The notes: generated by a model not told the origin, from the sequence alone. A DNA stretch of 64,000 bases from Trebonia sp963822615 (GCA_963822615.1 CAWGIM010000021.1:992001-1056000); one strand, 5' to 3'. Counted from the stretch's first letter, positions 49,601-59,483 are shown. Made by a program: numbers and translations.

Positions 49601-50506
49601 TCAACGGCTGATTTCCTGGGCGGCGCGCATGCGCAGCGTGAGCCGCTGCCGTGCCTCAAGTACCCCGGGCTCGCCCAGGTAGATCGCGTCAAGCAGGCCG
49701 AGCACCTGGCGGACCTCGTCCCGGCTGGGCGCGGCGCTGCCCGGCTGCGGCCCCCCGTCACCGAAGCCGTGCAGGTCGCGGGCCCAGCCGGGCAGCGTGC
49801 TGACCGCGGCGGCCACCACCACCTGCCAGATGTCGCCCAGCTCCTGCTCCACGTCCGGCATCGCGAGCAGGTAGCCGATCGCCTCCGCCATCGCCGGGCT
49901 GGTGGCGAGCTCCGGGCGGACCGCGGCGAAGTAGCCGTCCAGGTCGGCGACCGAGGCCGGGGCGAGGCCCGCGGGCATGCCGATCAGCTCGGCCACGGCG
50001 GTCATCTCGGCCACGTACTGATCCTGCTCGGCCGGGGTGAGCCGCAGCCCGAAGCGGTCGGCGGCGGCCAGGCCGGAGTCCACCAGGCCGGCGTGCACCC
50101 ACAGCAGCAGCGCGGGGTCTCCCGCCTGGTAGGGCTGCCCCGTCACCGGGTCGGTGCCGCGCACCCACTGGTGGATCTTGCGGACCCGCAGCGCCGCCGC
50201 CCGGGCCGTCGCCCGCTCGCCGTAGGTGGTGGTGAGCACGTAGGCCGAGGTCGAGGCGAACCGGCCGCCCGGGTCCTCGCGCCACTGGCTGTGCTGGTTG
50301 ACGCCCGCCATCGCCAGCGGGTGCAACGCCTGCAGCAGCAGCGCCCGCAGGCCGGAAACCGGAGCGGACAGGTCCGCGTGCACCCGCCAGGTGACGCTGC
50401 CGGGACCGAAGAGGCCGTCGTCGGCCGGGTCGGCCGGGACGCTGTCGGCGAAGGCGGCCGCCGCCCGCGCGAAAAGCCCGGTGCCCGGGAACACCTCAGC
50501 GGTCAT
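49601..50506 (-). CDS. MpaB/DUF2236-family oxygenase
   Basis: A 301-residue protein of the DUF2236 (ER-bound oxygenase MpaB, latex-clearing Lcp-related) family. SVTWRVHADLSAPVSGLRAL, LLQALHPLAMAGVNQHSQWR (with the conserved His of the heme/metal site), RKIHQWVRGTDP and LLLWVHAGLVDSGL are typical. Family members bind heme b and oxidise hydrophobic substrates. ATG 50506. It is co-directional with the downstream ABC1 kinase, another lipid/quinone-linked protein. Confidence 0.88.
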   Translation of the reverse strand: MTAEVFPGTGLFARAAAAFADSVPADPADDGLFGPGSVTWRVHADLSAPVSGLRALLLQALHPLAMAGVNQHSQWREDPGGRFASTSAYVLTTTYGERATARAAALRVRKIHQWVRGTDPVTGQPYQAGDPALLLWVHAGLVDSGLAAADRFGLRLTPAEQDQYVAEMTAVAELIGMPAGLAPASVADLDGYFAAVRPELATSPAMAEAIGYLLAMPDVEQELGDIWQVVVAAAVSTLPGWARDLHGFGDGGPQPGSAAPSRDEVRQVLGLLDAIYLGEPGVLEARQRLTLRMRAAQEISR

Positions 50507-50546
50507 GCCGGCCCCGTATATCCATATGGGTAAATTTACCCTGCCC

Positions 50547-51635
50547 CTATCCGGTGGCCGCGGGCGCCACCCACCGGATGCTGAACTTGGTGACCTTGTA
50601 GTTGAGCGAGTTCAGGGTGGGGGTGATGAAGTTGTCACCGATGATCGTGGTCGCCTCCTTCTCGGCCGCCGCGATCAGCGGCTGGGTCACCGCGGCGACG
50701 GTGGTCGCCTGGGTGAACGCCTCCTGCTGGGCCTGGGCGTAGAGCACCGAGTCGGAGAACTGCGGCTTGATGATCGCACCGCACGCCACCCCCGGGTAGG
50801 TCCACGAGTGATCGGTGGACACCGGCCTGGACAGCGTGTTGTCGACCGACACGTCGTGCACCGACTGCGGGAGCTGCGGCAGCGGCAGCGCCATCGTCAC
50901 CGCGACCTGGCCGGGGGTGGCGCCGGACGGCTTGGACAGTACCCGCAGCACGTAGTGCCCGGTTGACGACTTCCACCAGGACGGGCCGGGGTTGAGGTTG
51001 ACGGTGGCCGACCCGTGCCCGACGGCGGAGAAGGTAGCCGAGTACCAGCACGGCAGGAAGCCGATCGGCTTGGACACGGTGTGGGTGAACATGAAGTCGA
51101 AGGTGGAGCTGCCGAGCGCGGGCTTGTCGATGCCCTCGATCTTCTGCAGCACCAGCGGGCCCACCAGGGTGGTCGAGGTGCTGGTGTCCGAGGACGACCA
51201 GGGCCAGCCGAAGGAGACGTGCGGCAGGCTGGCGTTGATGCCGAACAGGTGCAGGGCGCCGGACAGCACCGCCAGCACCGCCCAGGCGGCGATGCGCCGG
51301 AACAGGGCCAGGATGACGACCACCAGCACGGTCCACCGCAGCCAGCGGGGGATGCCTGAGTACCAGTGCCGTCGCGGCGGCGGGGGGCCGCCGGGCGGTG
51401 TGACCAGCACCACGGTCGGGTTCTGGGGGGTACCCGGCGGGCCGGCCGCGGGCTGGCCGCCCGGCTGGTCGGCGCTGGCGAGCCGGGTCTCGGGGAGCTG
51501 CAGGGTGACGTACTGGCCGGAGGGGTGCTGGTCGGCGTACCGGCCGGGCTGGCCGGCCGCCTGCGGGCCGAAGGCCAGCCGTCGCGCGATCCACATCACG
51601 AAGCGGAACACGGGATTACCTGCGCTTTCTGTCAT
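50547..51635 (-). CDS. Single-pass membrane protein with DUF4230-like extracytoplasmic domain
   Basis: A 362-residue protein. The first 105 residues are Pro/Gly-rich and cytoplasmic, then a hydrophobic region (WLRWTVLVVVILALF and WAVLAVLSGALHLFG), then about 220 residues outside. TTLVGPLVLQKIEGIDKPAL, VAVTMALPLPQLPQSVHDVS and the terminal AAAEKEATTIIGDNFITPTL resemble DUF4230 domains; I hold this with medium certainty. ATG 51635 overlaps the stop of the upstream wall hydrolase by one base (TGATG), so it belongs to the same operon. The role is unknown; it may anchor or guide the hydrolase. Confidence 0.72.
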   Translation of the reverse strand: MTESAGNPVFRFVMWIARRLAFGPQAAGQPGRYADQHPSGQYVTLQLPETRLASADQPGGQPAAGPPGTPQNPTVVLVTPPGGPPPPRRHWYSGIPRWLRWTVLVVVILALFRRIAAWAVLAVLSGALHLFGINASLPHVSFGWPWSSSDTSTSTTLVGPLVLQKIEGIDKPALGSSTFDFMFTHTVSKPIGFLPCWYSATFSAVGHGSATVNLNPGPSWWKSSTGHYVLRVLSKPSGATPGQVAVTMALPLPQLPQSVHDVSVDNTLSRPVSTDHSWTYPGVACGAIIKPQFSDSVLYAQAQQEAFTQATTVAAVTQPLIAAAEKEATTIIGDNFITPTLNSLNYKVTKFSIRWVAPAATG

Positions 51636-54407
51636 CAGACGGTCGCCGGGTAGCCGAGGCTGAGGACGACGGGGACGGCGCCGAACGGCTCGCGGAACCG
51701 GGCACCCGGGCGGTCGGGCGCATCCGGCGCGTCGATGTTCGGCCAGTGCATCTTCTGGTGCTGGGCGGTCAGGCCGGCCACTGAGTAGGGGAACTCCATC
51801 GGGGAGACGGCGTGCCGCTGCAGGATCGCGCCCCAGCGGAAGGCGGCGAAGGCTGCCGCCAGGGCGCGCACCGACTGCGGACGCCGGCCGGCCAGGTCGA
51901 TACCGTACACCGCGCCCGCTAGCTCGATGAGGTCGCGGGCGCACTGGGCGAGCGCGCCCGTCCGGGTGGTGTAGCAGGTGCCGTCCGGGTTGACCGCGCC
52001 GAGCTTCTCGCCCTGCACCGGGGAGCGGCGCGGGTCGGCCTTGCATTCCATCCAGTCGGCCGCCGCCAGCAGCTCCCAGCTCAGCCCGGTGCCCGCCGCC
52101 ACGTCCCGGTACAGGTGCTCGCCGCGCGCCAGCGGAGCCTTCGCGCTGGCGAAGTACGCGGTCGTCATGGCGGACGGCAGGTCCGCCTGGTACCGGCGCG
52201 CGGCCGGGCTGACGCGCCCGGGTGACAGCCGCCCCGGCGCCACCGCCGCGCCCGCCGGGCGCCCGGGCGCGGTCAGCCCGCCGGGGGCCGTCCTGGTCAC
52301 GTAGGCGGTGGTGGCGGCCGCGCGGACGGCGGTGCTGGTGCCACCGGGGGCGGTGCCACCGGGAGCGGTAGCTGCGGGAGAGGCAGCGCCCTGGCGGTAG
52401 TGCCGTGGTGCCGCGGCGGTCCGGGTGGGAGCCAGCGGGCCCGGGGTGACCAGCCCGGGGATGTGGGGTGAGCCGTCCTGGTAGCTCGCGTCGGCCCCGG
52501 CCGCGGTAGCGGCGGGCGGCGTCGGCGCCAGCGCGGGCGCGGCTAGCCCGGGCACGCTGGCCCGGGCGGCCGGGCTGGCCGGCCCGGCGGCCGGCCTGCT
52601 CGGCGTCGCGGCCGGGGTGGCGGGGGCCTGGGTTGGTCGCGGCCGGGTTGGTCGGGACTGCGGCCGGAGGGGTCGGGGCAGCGGCGGGGGTAGCCGGGGC
52701 CGCGGACGGGGTGCTGGCGCCCGGGGACGTGCTGGCCGGGCTGTCGTACTGGTACAGGTTGTACAGCTTCATCAGCGCGATCAGGTTCGCGCCGTAATCC
52801 GGGTCGGTGGCGTAGACGCCGGTCAGGTCGTTGGCGAACGCGTCCGGCACGCCCCGGTCGGCCATCGCGCGGGTGTAGTAGCCGCTGGTGGCGAGCAGTT
52901 CCGCGTGGTCCGCGATCGACTCCGCGTCGTTGTGGTACGCCCGGAACTGGGCGTCAACCGACTCCCACTGGCCGCCGATGTACTCCGACGTCGGCAGTGA
53001 CACGCTGCCCGCCGGGCCGTCCCCCTTGATCCCGAACAGGTTGTGGTACTGCGCCGCCAGCCCGCTGCGCCCCCAGGCCGACTCCTCGATCGCCTGCGCG
53101 ATCGTTACCGCGGCGGGCACGCCGTACCGCTGCTGGGCGGCGATCGCGCCCGGCGCGACCAGGCTGATGAATGCCTGCTGGTCCTTGGTGGCCGGGGTCG
53201 CGTAGGACCGGCCCGCGCTGGCCTGCTGCTTACCCGCGGCCGGCGCCTTCTCGGCCGCCTGGCTCCTGGTGGCGGACCCGGCGGCGGACGAGCCGGACGC
53301 GGCGGGGCGGGCAGCGGAGGCGGCCGGCTTCGCCGTCGGCGCCGCGGCCGACGAGGCGGCCGGCAGCAGCCCGGGCACCGCGGCGGAAGTACCGGATCGC
53401 GACGGTCCGGCGGACTGGGCCGAGCCCGCCTGGACGGCGGCCTGCCCCAGCAGGTCGCCCGCGGTGAGGACGCCGGGGACGGTGGCAGCGGAACCGGCGC
53501 TGCCTCCGGCCGGGGCGCCCTGACCGCCGCTGGCGGCACCGCTGGCACCGCTGGCACCGCTCGCCTTCCCCTCGGCCGTGCCGGCGGCCGACGGTGCCGA
53601 CGGTGCGGACGGCGCCGACGGCGCCGACGGCCCGGTGGCCGCGGCTGCCTGCAGGTGGCCGTTGTCGACGAACCCGGTGACGCCCTGCTCAGCGTACGGC
53701 GCGCCGAACGCGTGCGCGTTGACGGTCAGGTTCGGCAGCGAGTCGGCCCCGATGGTGTGCAGCATCCCGCCCGACTGGCCGGTGACCACCTCGACGTGGC
53801 CGTCGAACAGCACCCAGTCGCCGGGCCTGGGCTGGTAGCCGTCGCCCAGCGGGTGCCACCGGTCATGCGCCTGCGCGTCCGCCACCAGCGACTCGATGCC
53901 CGGCGAGGCCGGGTTGGTGTCAACCCGGACGTCGGCCCACTCGTGCAGCGGCCACGGGTAGCTCGACCCGCCGGTCACCCAGCTCTGCTGACCGACCGTC
54001 TGCGCTGCCAGCTCAAGCGTGAGGCTGGCGAAGGCAGCGCACGAGGGGCCGTGGTCGGCGCCGTCATCGCTGGCCTTGCCCCAGATCAGCGCCTCCATCT
54101 GGGCGGGAGTGCGGCCGCCGGCCAGCTTGAGGTAGTACCCGGCCACGTTGACGATGGCCGACCGGAGCTGCGCGTCCCCCGAAACCCCGGAGGAGCTGCC
54201 GCCCGCGAGCCCGGCCGCCGCCTGGTCGCCGAGCGCGCCCGGCTGCGCCGCCTGCTGCAGCGCCAGCAGGTGCACCGGCACGCTGGTCGGCGTGGTCATC
54301 GTCGCGGCCGCCCCTGGGACGAAGTTGAACCCGGTTACCATGCCGCCGGTGGTCACGGTCACAAGCGCCGTTGCCTGCTGCCACCATGGCTTCCTGACGG
54401 CGTGCAC
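51635..54407 (-). CDS. Secreted peptidoglycan hydrolase: CHAP-like, glucosaminidase (GH73), lysozyme-like; apparent frameshift
   Basis: A protein of about 920 residues. GTG 54407, then RKPWWQQATALVTVTTGGMV as a weak signal or anchor. CHAP-like domain about 60-215: PSCAAFASLTLELA (Cys) and PGDWVLFDGHVEVVTG (His). Ala/Ser/Pro linker 230-400 with PSA repeats. GH73 domain 405-555: AVTIAQAIEESAWGRSGLAA (catalytic Glu), YHNLFGIKG and SYIADHAELL-like SIADHAELLATSGYYTRAM. After residue 590 the frame derails; from about 52627 the sequence continues in another frame through an Ala/Pro linker into a third domain (LSWELLAAADWMECKADPRR ... CYTTRTGALAQCARDLIELA) resembling lysozyme/transglycosylase folds. 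One extra base near 52624-52634 explains it. Confidence 0.75.
53587..53634. repeat. 9-bp repeats encoding PSA units in the wall hydrolase linker
   Basis: GCCGACGGT/GGCGCCGAC-type 9-bp units repeat about five times and encode PSAPSAPSAPSA on the minus strand. A similar GCTGGCACC block lies at 53533-53560. Confidence 0.75.
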
Positions 54408-54519
54408 GGTTACCCCTTCCCTCCTTCGGCGGTAGCAGTCCTGTTTGCGGCTTATCGGATAGTCCGGGTTACCCGGATCGCCCGGGCGTGCGGTGTGACC
54501 TGCGGTCGTGGCGTCCCGG

Positions 54520-55626
54520 TTAGCCGCCGCTGGCAGGCAGGCTGCCGAGGATGGACTGCACCCGGGCGTCACCCGGGTTATCGGCGTTCTCGAACAGCAC
54601 GCCGGCCTCACTGGCGATGGTGGACGGGGTGCCGCCCATCCACTGCTGGAACACGTCGCTCACCAGCGCCGCCTGGCCGGAACCGGGGGTGACCGCGGAG
54701 GCGCAGCGGGCCGGGTAGCCGGCCCGGGTGACCAGCCGGGCTGAGCCGGTGTAGCGCTGGCAGTTGGCCGCCTTGCTCTCCAGGCCCGGCTCTACCTGCG
54801 CCGTGCCGCTGGTTGAGGTCAGGGTGGCACCGCTGATGATGTTGTTGATCGCCCGGGCCGCCACCTGCAGGCTGTCGAGCGGGCTGGCCGGGTTGTAGGG
54901 GTGGTGCAGGTTGAGTGACCAGGCGATGTCGCCGCCCTGGGACGGCTGGATCGGCTCGAGTCCCTTGCGGCCGGTCGACTGGTCGACGAAGCCGGGGTTG
55001 TTGCCGCTGGTGAGCAGGGAGAAGATCCAGAGCGCGGACTGGCTGCCGGGGTCGCAGGCGAAGTTGAGCCCGCTCGGCTCGGCTGCCACGTCCGGGTTCT
55101 GGCAGGCCTGCTTGATCTCGGACTGCACGGTGGCGACGCCGGCGGGCCAGCTCGCCCCGCTGCCGCCGAGCGCGACGATCCCGGCGATCACGCCGGCCAG
55201 CAGCGCGGTCGCGCCCACCGCAAGCAGCCGCCAGTGGGAGAGCACCCGGCGCAGCCGCCCGCGCTTGACCCGGCGCCGTCCGTGGTTGATCAGCGCCTCG
55301 GTCCGCCCGTCGGGCGCAGCCGCGTCGTCATCGTCCGGCCGGAAGCCGTCGCCGGGCGGTAGCGGGCGGTCGCCGCCGGCCGACGGGAAGCCCGGGCGGG
55401 CCGAGCGGTACCCGCCCCGGCCGGGCTGCGGCACCGGCGCCACCGGGTGATAATCCTCCAGGTCGTCGGAATCCGGGGTGGCGACATTGCCCCAGCGGGT
55501 GGCACCCGCGCCGTCAGCCGACGGGATCGCGGCCAGCAGCCGGCGCTCGAGCTCGGCCGCCTTGTTTTCTAGAATAGCTATACGGTCATCATCATCATAG
55601 CTCATATATTCGAATCCCTGCGTCAT
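54520..55626 (-). CDS. Single-pass membrane protein with Cys-containing extracytoplasmic domain
   Basis: A 368-residue protein I do not recognise. The start MTQGFEYMSYDDDDRIAILE is acidic and passes into a short coiled coil (AILENKAAELERRLLAAI). A Pro/Gly/Asp-rich segment and a basic patch (RRRVKRGRLRRVLSH) follow. One membrane helix lies at about 130-155 (LLAVGATALLAGVIAGIVAL). The outside domain holds four Cys (KQACQNP, NFACDPGS, ANCQRY, ARCASAV) that could form two disulfides. ATG 55626 has AAGGGG upstream. It is the first gene of the operon with the wall hydrolase 112 nt downstream. Confidence 0.65.
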   Translation of the reverse strand: MTQGFEYMSYDDDDRIAILENKAAELERRLLAAIPSADGAGATRWGNVATPDSDDLEDYHPVAPVPQPGRGGYRSARPGFPSAGGDRPLPPGDGFRPDDDDAAAPDGRTEALINHGRRRVKRGRLRRVLSHWRLLAVGATALLAGVIAGIVALGGSGASWPAGVATVQSEIKQACQNPDVAAEPSGLNFACDPGSQSALWIFSLLTSGNNPGFVDQSTGRKGLEPIQPSQGGDIAWSLNLHHPYNPASPLDSLQVAARAINNIISGATLTSTSGTAQVEPGLESKAANCQRYTGSARLVTRAGYPARCASAVTPGSGQAALVSDVFQQWMGGTPSTIASEAGVLFENADNPGDARVQSILGSLPASGG

Positions 55627-56006
55627 GGTCACCCCTTGCTGGCTGTCCGGCGGTCGTACGGAGGCGTGGTCGTCAGGTGCGGGCCCGGCGGCGCCAGGTC
55701 AGCGGCCGCGCGCGGCGGCCGGTTGCCGCGGCGCGGGGAAGTGCGCCGCGGTCACCAGCCCGGTTGTTGCCGCGCGGTCCGTACTCATGTTCTCTATTAG
55801 AACATGCGTGCGAGTTGAATGGAAACTGTTTGCGAAAAGAATTCACTGTCGTTATGCGGTTTTCGATTGAAGTGACTGGTGGTGATCCCGTTGCCAGAGT
55901 GGCTAGAGGTGCTAGCAGTAACAGTGAGGTCCACCTGCGGGCCGGCTGGCGGCCGCCCGGGCAGTTCCGCTCGCCCCGGGCGGCCGGCCCGTGACACCAT
56001 GATCCG
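55627..56006. other. 380-bp intergenic gap with AT-rich centre
   Basis: The divergent promoter region of the membrane-protein operon and the Nudix gene. Positions 55781-55900 are AT-richer than the surroundings and contain the dyad CATGTTCT-N5-AGAACATG. A 46-codon open frame from ATG 55852 to 55992 exists but has no ribosome binding site and unconvincing sequence. I see no RNA gene. Confidence 0.55.
55786..55806. promoter_or_regulatory. Perfect 8-bp inverted repeat CATGTTCT-N5-AGAACATG
   Basis: A 21-bp dyad 160 bp upstream of the membrane-protein operon start and 200 bp upstream of Nudix. No regulator gene is adjacent, so this would be a site for a factor encoded elsewhere. Confidence 0.55.
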
Positions 56007-56567
56007 GTGCTGAGCGGGCTGCTAACCAGTTACCAGGCGTCGGATGACGCGGAGGCGCGGGAGCTGCGGCGGATGGCCGGCCTGGCCGCGGGCACGGCCG
56101 ATCCGTGGTCCAGGGCCCTCCCGCTGCACTTCACCGCGTCGGCCCTGGTGCTCCACCCGGAGACCGGGCGGGTGCTGCTGCGCTGGCACGTCAGGCACGG
56201 CCGCTGGCTCCAGGTAGGCGGGCACGGCGACCCGGGGGAGAGCGACCCGCTGGCCATTGCCCTGCGCGAGGCGCAGGAGGAGACCGGGCTGGCGGACCTG
56301 GAGCCGTGGCCGGACAGCGCGCTGCGGCACGCGGTGCTCTGCGCGGTGCCCGCTTCGGCCACCGAGCCTGCGCACGAGCACGCCGACCTCAGGTTCTTCC
56401 TCGCCACCAGCCACCCCGACGCGATCGCGGCCGAGAACGACCAGTCCCCGCTGCGCTGGCTGAGCGTCGCCGACGCCGCGGCCGCGGCGGCCGGCAACAA
56501 CCTCAGCGAGACCATCGCGCGGGCGGCCGTGCTGCTCGGCCGCGGGCGGGCCGACCAGCACGGCTGA
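56007..56567 (+). CDS. Nudix hydrolase
   Basis: A 186-residue nucleoside-diphosphate-linked-moiety hydrolase. The Nudix box is complete: GHGDPGES, then LAIALREAQEETGL (G-x5-E-x7-R-E-U-x-E-E-x-G-U). SALVLHPETGRVLLRWHVRH precedes it, and EHADLRFFLATSHPDAI follows. It belongs to the common actinobacterial group with HEHxDLRF after the box. The start is GTG 56007. Substrate unknown; it stands alone, convergent with a methyltransferase 16 nt away. Confidence 0.92.
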   Translation: MLSGLLTSYQASDDAEARELRRMAGLAAGTADPWSRALPLHFTASALVLHPETGRVLLRWHVRHGRWLQVGGHGDPGESDPLAIALREAQEETGLADLEPWPDSALRHAVLCAVPASATEPAHEHADLRFFLATSHPDAIAAENDQSPLRWLSVADAAAAAAGNNLSETIARAAVLLGRGRADQHG

Positions 56568-56582
56568 GCCACCCGGCCCCCC

Positions 56583-57374
56583 TCAGCCGATATCGAACGC
56601 CCACCAGCGGCTGGTGCGCTGGCTCTGGTAGGCGGTGCTGAGCGGCAGCCCGGCCCGCTGGGCCCAGCCGCGTACCTCGCCCCCCGCGGCCAGCGCCTGC
56701 TCGGGTGGGTAAGGCCAGGTCCAGGAGAACAGCTGCCGCTCCAGGTTCTCGATCTCCTCGCCCAGGGTGGTCTCGGTGTCGAACGTGACCGGTGCCAGTT
56801 GCCGCGCTGCTGCCCGTGACCCGAGGTAGTCCTCGACCGCCCGCGGGTCCCGGGCGCCGACCGGTTGCCGCACCAAGCCGTGCCCCCGGGTCGCCGCCCG
56901 CATGGCGGCCGACCACGGCGCGTCCGCCCGGGCCGCGCCGGCCGACCCGTGATCAGCCGGGAAGCTGGCTAGCAGCATCCCGCCCGGGCGCACCACCCGC
57001 ACCACCTCGTCCAGCGCGACGCGCCACTCAGGGATCAGGTGCAGCACGTGCACCGCGAGCACCGAGCCGAAGGAGCGCGGGGCAGCCGGCATCCGGGTGG
57101 CGTCCGCCTGCAGCAACGGCAGCGGTGCCCGCCCGCCCGCGTTGGCAGCCAGCCGGCGGAGCATCGCGCCGGAGATGTCCGCGCCGGCCAGCGTGATGCC
57201 GCGGGCCCGCAGCGGCAGGGCGAAGCGCCCGGTCCCCACGCCGACCTCAAGGCACGGCTGACGGCCGCGCAGCTCCCCGGCCAGCAGCTCGGTCAGCTCG
57301 TCCATGGCGGCGGAAGGCAGCGAGCGGCTCGCGTCGTAGAAGGCCGCCGCACGGTCGAAGTTCACCGACTCCAC
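56583..57374 (-). CDS. Class I SAM-dependent methyltransferase (Methyltransf_11/25 type)
   Basis: A methyltransferase of about 263 residues. FDRAAAFYDASRSLP is the typical N-terminus; CLEVGVGTGRFALPLRARGI is motif I, LAGADISGAMLRRL motif post-I, and VVRPGGMLLASFP motif IV-like. The C-terminal half (LGEEIENLERQLFSWTWPYP) forms the acceptor-binding part. GTG 57374 is used; an ATG at 57410 would add 12 residues that look non-conserved. Substrate unknown. Confidence 0.88.
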   Translation of the reverse strand: MESVNFDRAAAFYDASRSLPSAAMDELTELLAGELRGRQPCLEVGVGTGRFALPLRARGITLAGADISGAMLRRLAANAGGRAPLPLLQADATRMPAAPRSFGSVLAVHVLHLIPEWRVALDEVVRVVRPGGMLLASFPADHGSAGAARADAPWSAAMRAATRGHGLVRQPVGARDPRAVEDYLGSRAAARQLAPVTFDTETTLGEEIENLERQLFSWTWPYPPEQALAAGGEVRGWAQRAGLPLSTAYQSQRTSRWWAFDIG

Positions 57375-57551
57375 GCCACCGATGCTAACGGTCCGCCATC
57401 GGCCGGTCATCTGTGGTAAGCAAAAACGGCGGGTTGCTTACCTGGTCCAGCGGACCCGCGGCCGCCAGCCGAGCGCGGCGTCGGGGGCCGGACCCCGGCG
57501 GGGCAGCCCGCCGGGCAGCGGCGAACACAGCACAGTCGAGGAGCGCGTTTG

Positions 57552-59483
57552 ATGGTTGGGAACCGACGGTGGCCACGGGCCGCCCGGGTCGGCACGGCCG
57601 CCCTGCCCGCGCTGGGGGCCGCCCTGCTGGCGGTGGCGCTGGCCGCCTGCACCAGCTCGTCGAGCACCGCTGGCGGTGTCTCCGCGTCGGCGTCCGCGTC
57701 CGCTTCCCCGACCGCGGCGGCGGTGGCCGGCGGTACCGCCCGGGTGGCGCTGCCGCCTGGCCAGGCGCTGACCGACATCTGGCCGTACCTGGCGCCCGGG
57801 CAGGCCAGCGCGGAAAACGCCGACCAGTTCCAGCTGCTGCTCTACCGGCCGTTGTACGTCTTCGGCAACAACGGGACCGGGGTCACCGTCAACTACCCGT
57901 TGTCGCCCGCGGACGCGCCGACGTACTCGGCCGACGGCAAGACCGTGACGGTCACCATGAAGGGCTGGAAGTGGAGCGACGGTGAGCCGGTCGACGCCAG
58001 CGACGTGATCTTCTGGCTGAACCTGCTGCGGGCGCGACCGCACCAGTTCTACGGTTACGTCCCCGGTGAGCTGCCCGACAACCTCGCCTCCTACGCCGCC
58101 ACCAGTCACAGCACGGTGGTGCTGCACCTGAAGTCGCCCGCCTCGCGGATCTGGTTCACCTACAACCAGCTCGGCGAGATCACCCCGATGCCGGCCGCCT
58201 GGGACGTCACCGCGGCCGGGGCCGGGGCGGGCAGCGGCGGCTGCGCCAGCGACAGCGCGGCCGACCACTGGGCGCGGTGCGCCGCCGTCTACCGCTTCCT
58301 CGCCGCGCAGGCGGCCGACACCGCGTCCTACGGGACCAACCCGCTGTGGGGGGTGGTCGACGGGCCGTGGAAGCTCGCTCACTTCAGCCCGGCCGCCACC
58401 GGCCAGGTCGCCACCTTCGTGCCCAACCCCGCCTACTCAGGCGAACCGCGACCGCAGCTCGCCCGGCTGGCCTATTACGGCTTTCCCGACGCCAGGTCCG
58501 AGTACCTCGCGCTGCGGGCCGGGCAGCTAGACGACGGCTACGTCCCCCCGCAGTACCTGACCCCGGTCACCAGCGGGCAGGTGCTGCCGGCCAGCAGCCC
58601 GCTTGGCGTCCGCTACACGCTGGGCGCCGCGTACCGGTTCGGCATCCAGTACCTGGCCGTCAACTTCGACAACCCCGCCCTCGGGCCGGCCTTCCGCCAG
58701 CTCTACCTGCGCGCGGCGCTGCAGGAGCTGATCGACCAGCAGGGCATGGTCACCTCGGTCGGCCGCGGGTACGGCTTCCCCACCTCGGGCGGCGTGCCCA
58801 GCGAGCCGTCCAGCCCGTGGGAGCCGGCCCTGCAGGTCGCCAACGGCGGCCAGGGGCCGTACCCGTACTCGGTCACCTCGGCCGAGTCGGCGCTCACCAG
58901 CCACGGCTGGAAGGTCGCGGGCGGCGTGCTGACCTGCGCGGCGCCCGGGACCGGGGCGGCGCAGTGCGGGGCCGGGGTGCGCGCGGGCACCGCCTTGTCG
59001 CTGACCGTCGGCTATCCAAGCGGCAGTCAGTCCCTGGCCCAGGAGCTGCGGGTCGCCCGGACCGACATGGCGCAGGCGGGCATCAGGCTGACCGCGGTGC
59101 CGGAGTCGGCCGCCAGCATCCGGGCCGCGTCGGCGCCCTGCCGGGCCGCGCAGCCGGGCTGCCGCTGGGACCTGCTCGGGACGTCCGGCTGGAGCTTCGA
59201 CGGCCCGGGGTTCGAGCCGGCCGGCGGCCCGCTATTCGGCACCGGCGCGGCGTCCAACGCCGGCGGCTACTCGAACGCGGAAATGGACCGGCTGATCGGC
59301 GCGACGCACACCAGCGACAGCCTCTCGGTCTTCCAGGACTACGCCAGCTACGTCGCGCGGCAGTTGCCGCTGCTGTGGCTGCCGAGCAGCTACACGGTGA
59401 CCGCGACCAGCAGCAAGCTGGCCAACGTGGGCGCCAGCCCGCTCGGCACGCTGCTGCCCGAGTACTGGTACTTCACCAAGTAG
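57552..59483 (+). CDS. ABC-type oligopeptide/dipeptide solute-binding lipoprotein (family 5)
   Basis: A 643-residue secreted binding protein (SBP_bac_5). The signal peptide ends in a lipobox (LLAVALAAC, Cys about 33), followed by a Ser/Ala linker. GKTVTVTMKGWKWSDGEPVD with ASDVIFWLNLLRA is the family's signature region, and DGPWKLAHFSPAATGQVATF plus YLAVNFDNPALGPAFRQLYL continue it. No permease or ATPase genes adjoin it in the window, so it is an orphan. ATG 57552. Its end overlaps the HxlR gene tail-to-tail by 11 nt. Confidence 0.92.
   Translation: MVGNRRWPRAARVGTAALPALGAALLAVALAACTSSSSTAGGVSASASASASPTAAAVAGGTARVALPPGQALTDIWPYLAPGQASAENADQFQLLLYRPLYVFGNNGTGVTVNYPLSPADAPTYSADGKTVTVTMKGWKWSDGEPVDASDVIFWLNLLRARPHQFYGYVPGELPDNLASYAATSHSTVVLHLKSPASRIWFTYNQLGEITPMPAAWDVTAAGAGAGSGGCASDSAADHWARCAAVYRFLAAQAADTASYGTNPLWGVVDGPWKLAHFSPAATGQVATFVPNPAYSGEPRPQLARLAYYGFPDARSEYLALRAGQLDDGYVPPQYLTPVTSGQVLPASSPLGVRYTLGAAYRFGIQYLAVNFDNPALGPAFRQLYLRAALQELIDQQGMVTSVGRGYGFPTSGGVPSEPSSPWEPALQVANGGQGPYPYSVTSAESALTSHGWKVAGGVLTCAAPGTGAAQCGAGVRAGTALSLTVGYPSGSQSLAQELRVARTDMAQAGIRLTAVPESAASIRAASAPCRAAQPGCRWDLLGTSGWSFDGPGFEPAGGPLFGTGAASNAGGYSNAEMDRLIGATHTSDSLSVFQDYASYVARQLPLLWLPSSYTVTATSSKLANVGASPLGTLLPEYWYFTK

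Noticed and set aside
55870..55925. tRNA-like D-arm sequence (GCCAGAGTGGCTAGAGGTGC)
   Set aside because: No anticodon stem, T-arm (GGTTCGAATCC-like) or acceptor pairing follows, so this is not a tRNA.
55852..55994. 46-codon open frame in the 380-bp gap
   Set aside because: No ribosome binding site, low-complexity second half and no recognisable sequence.
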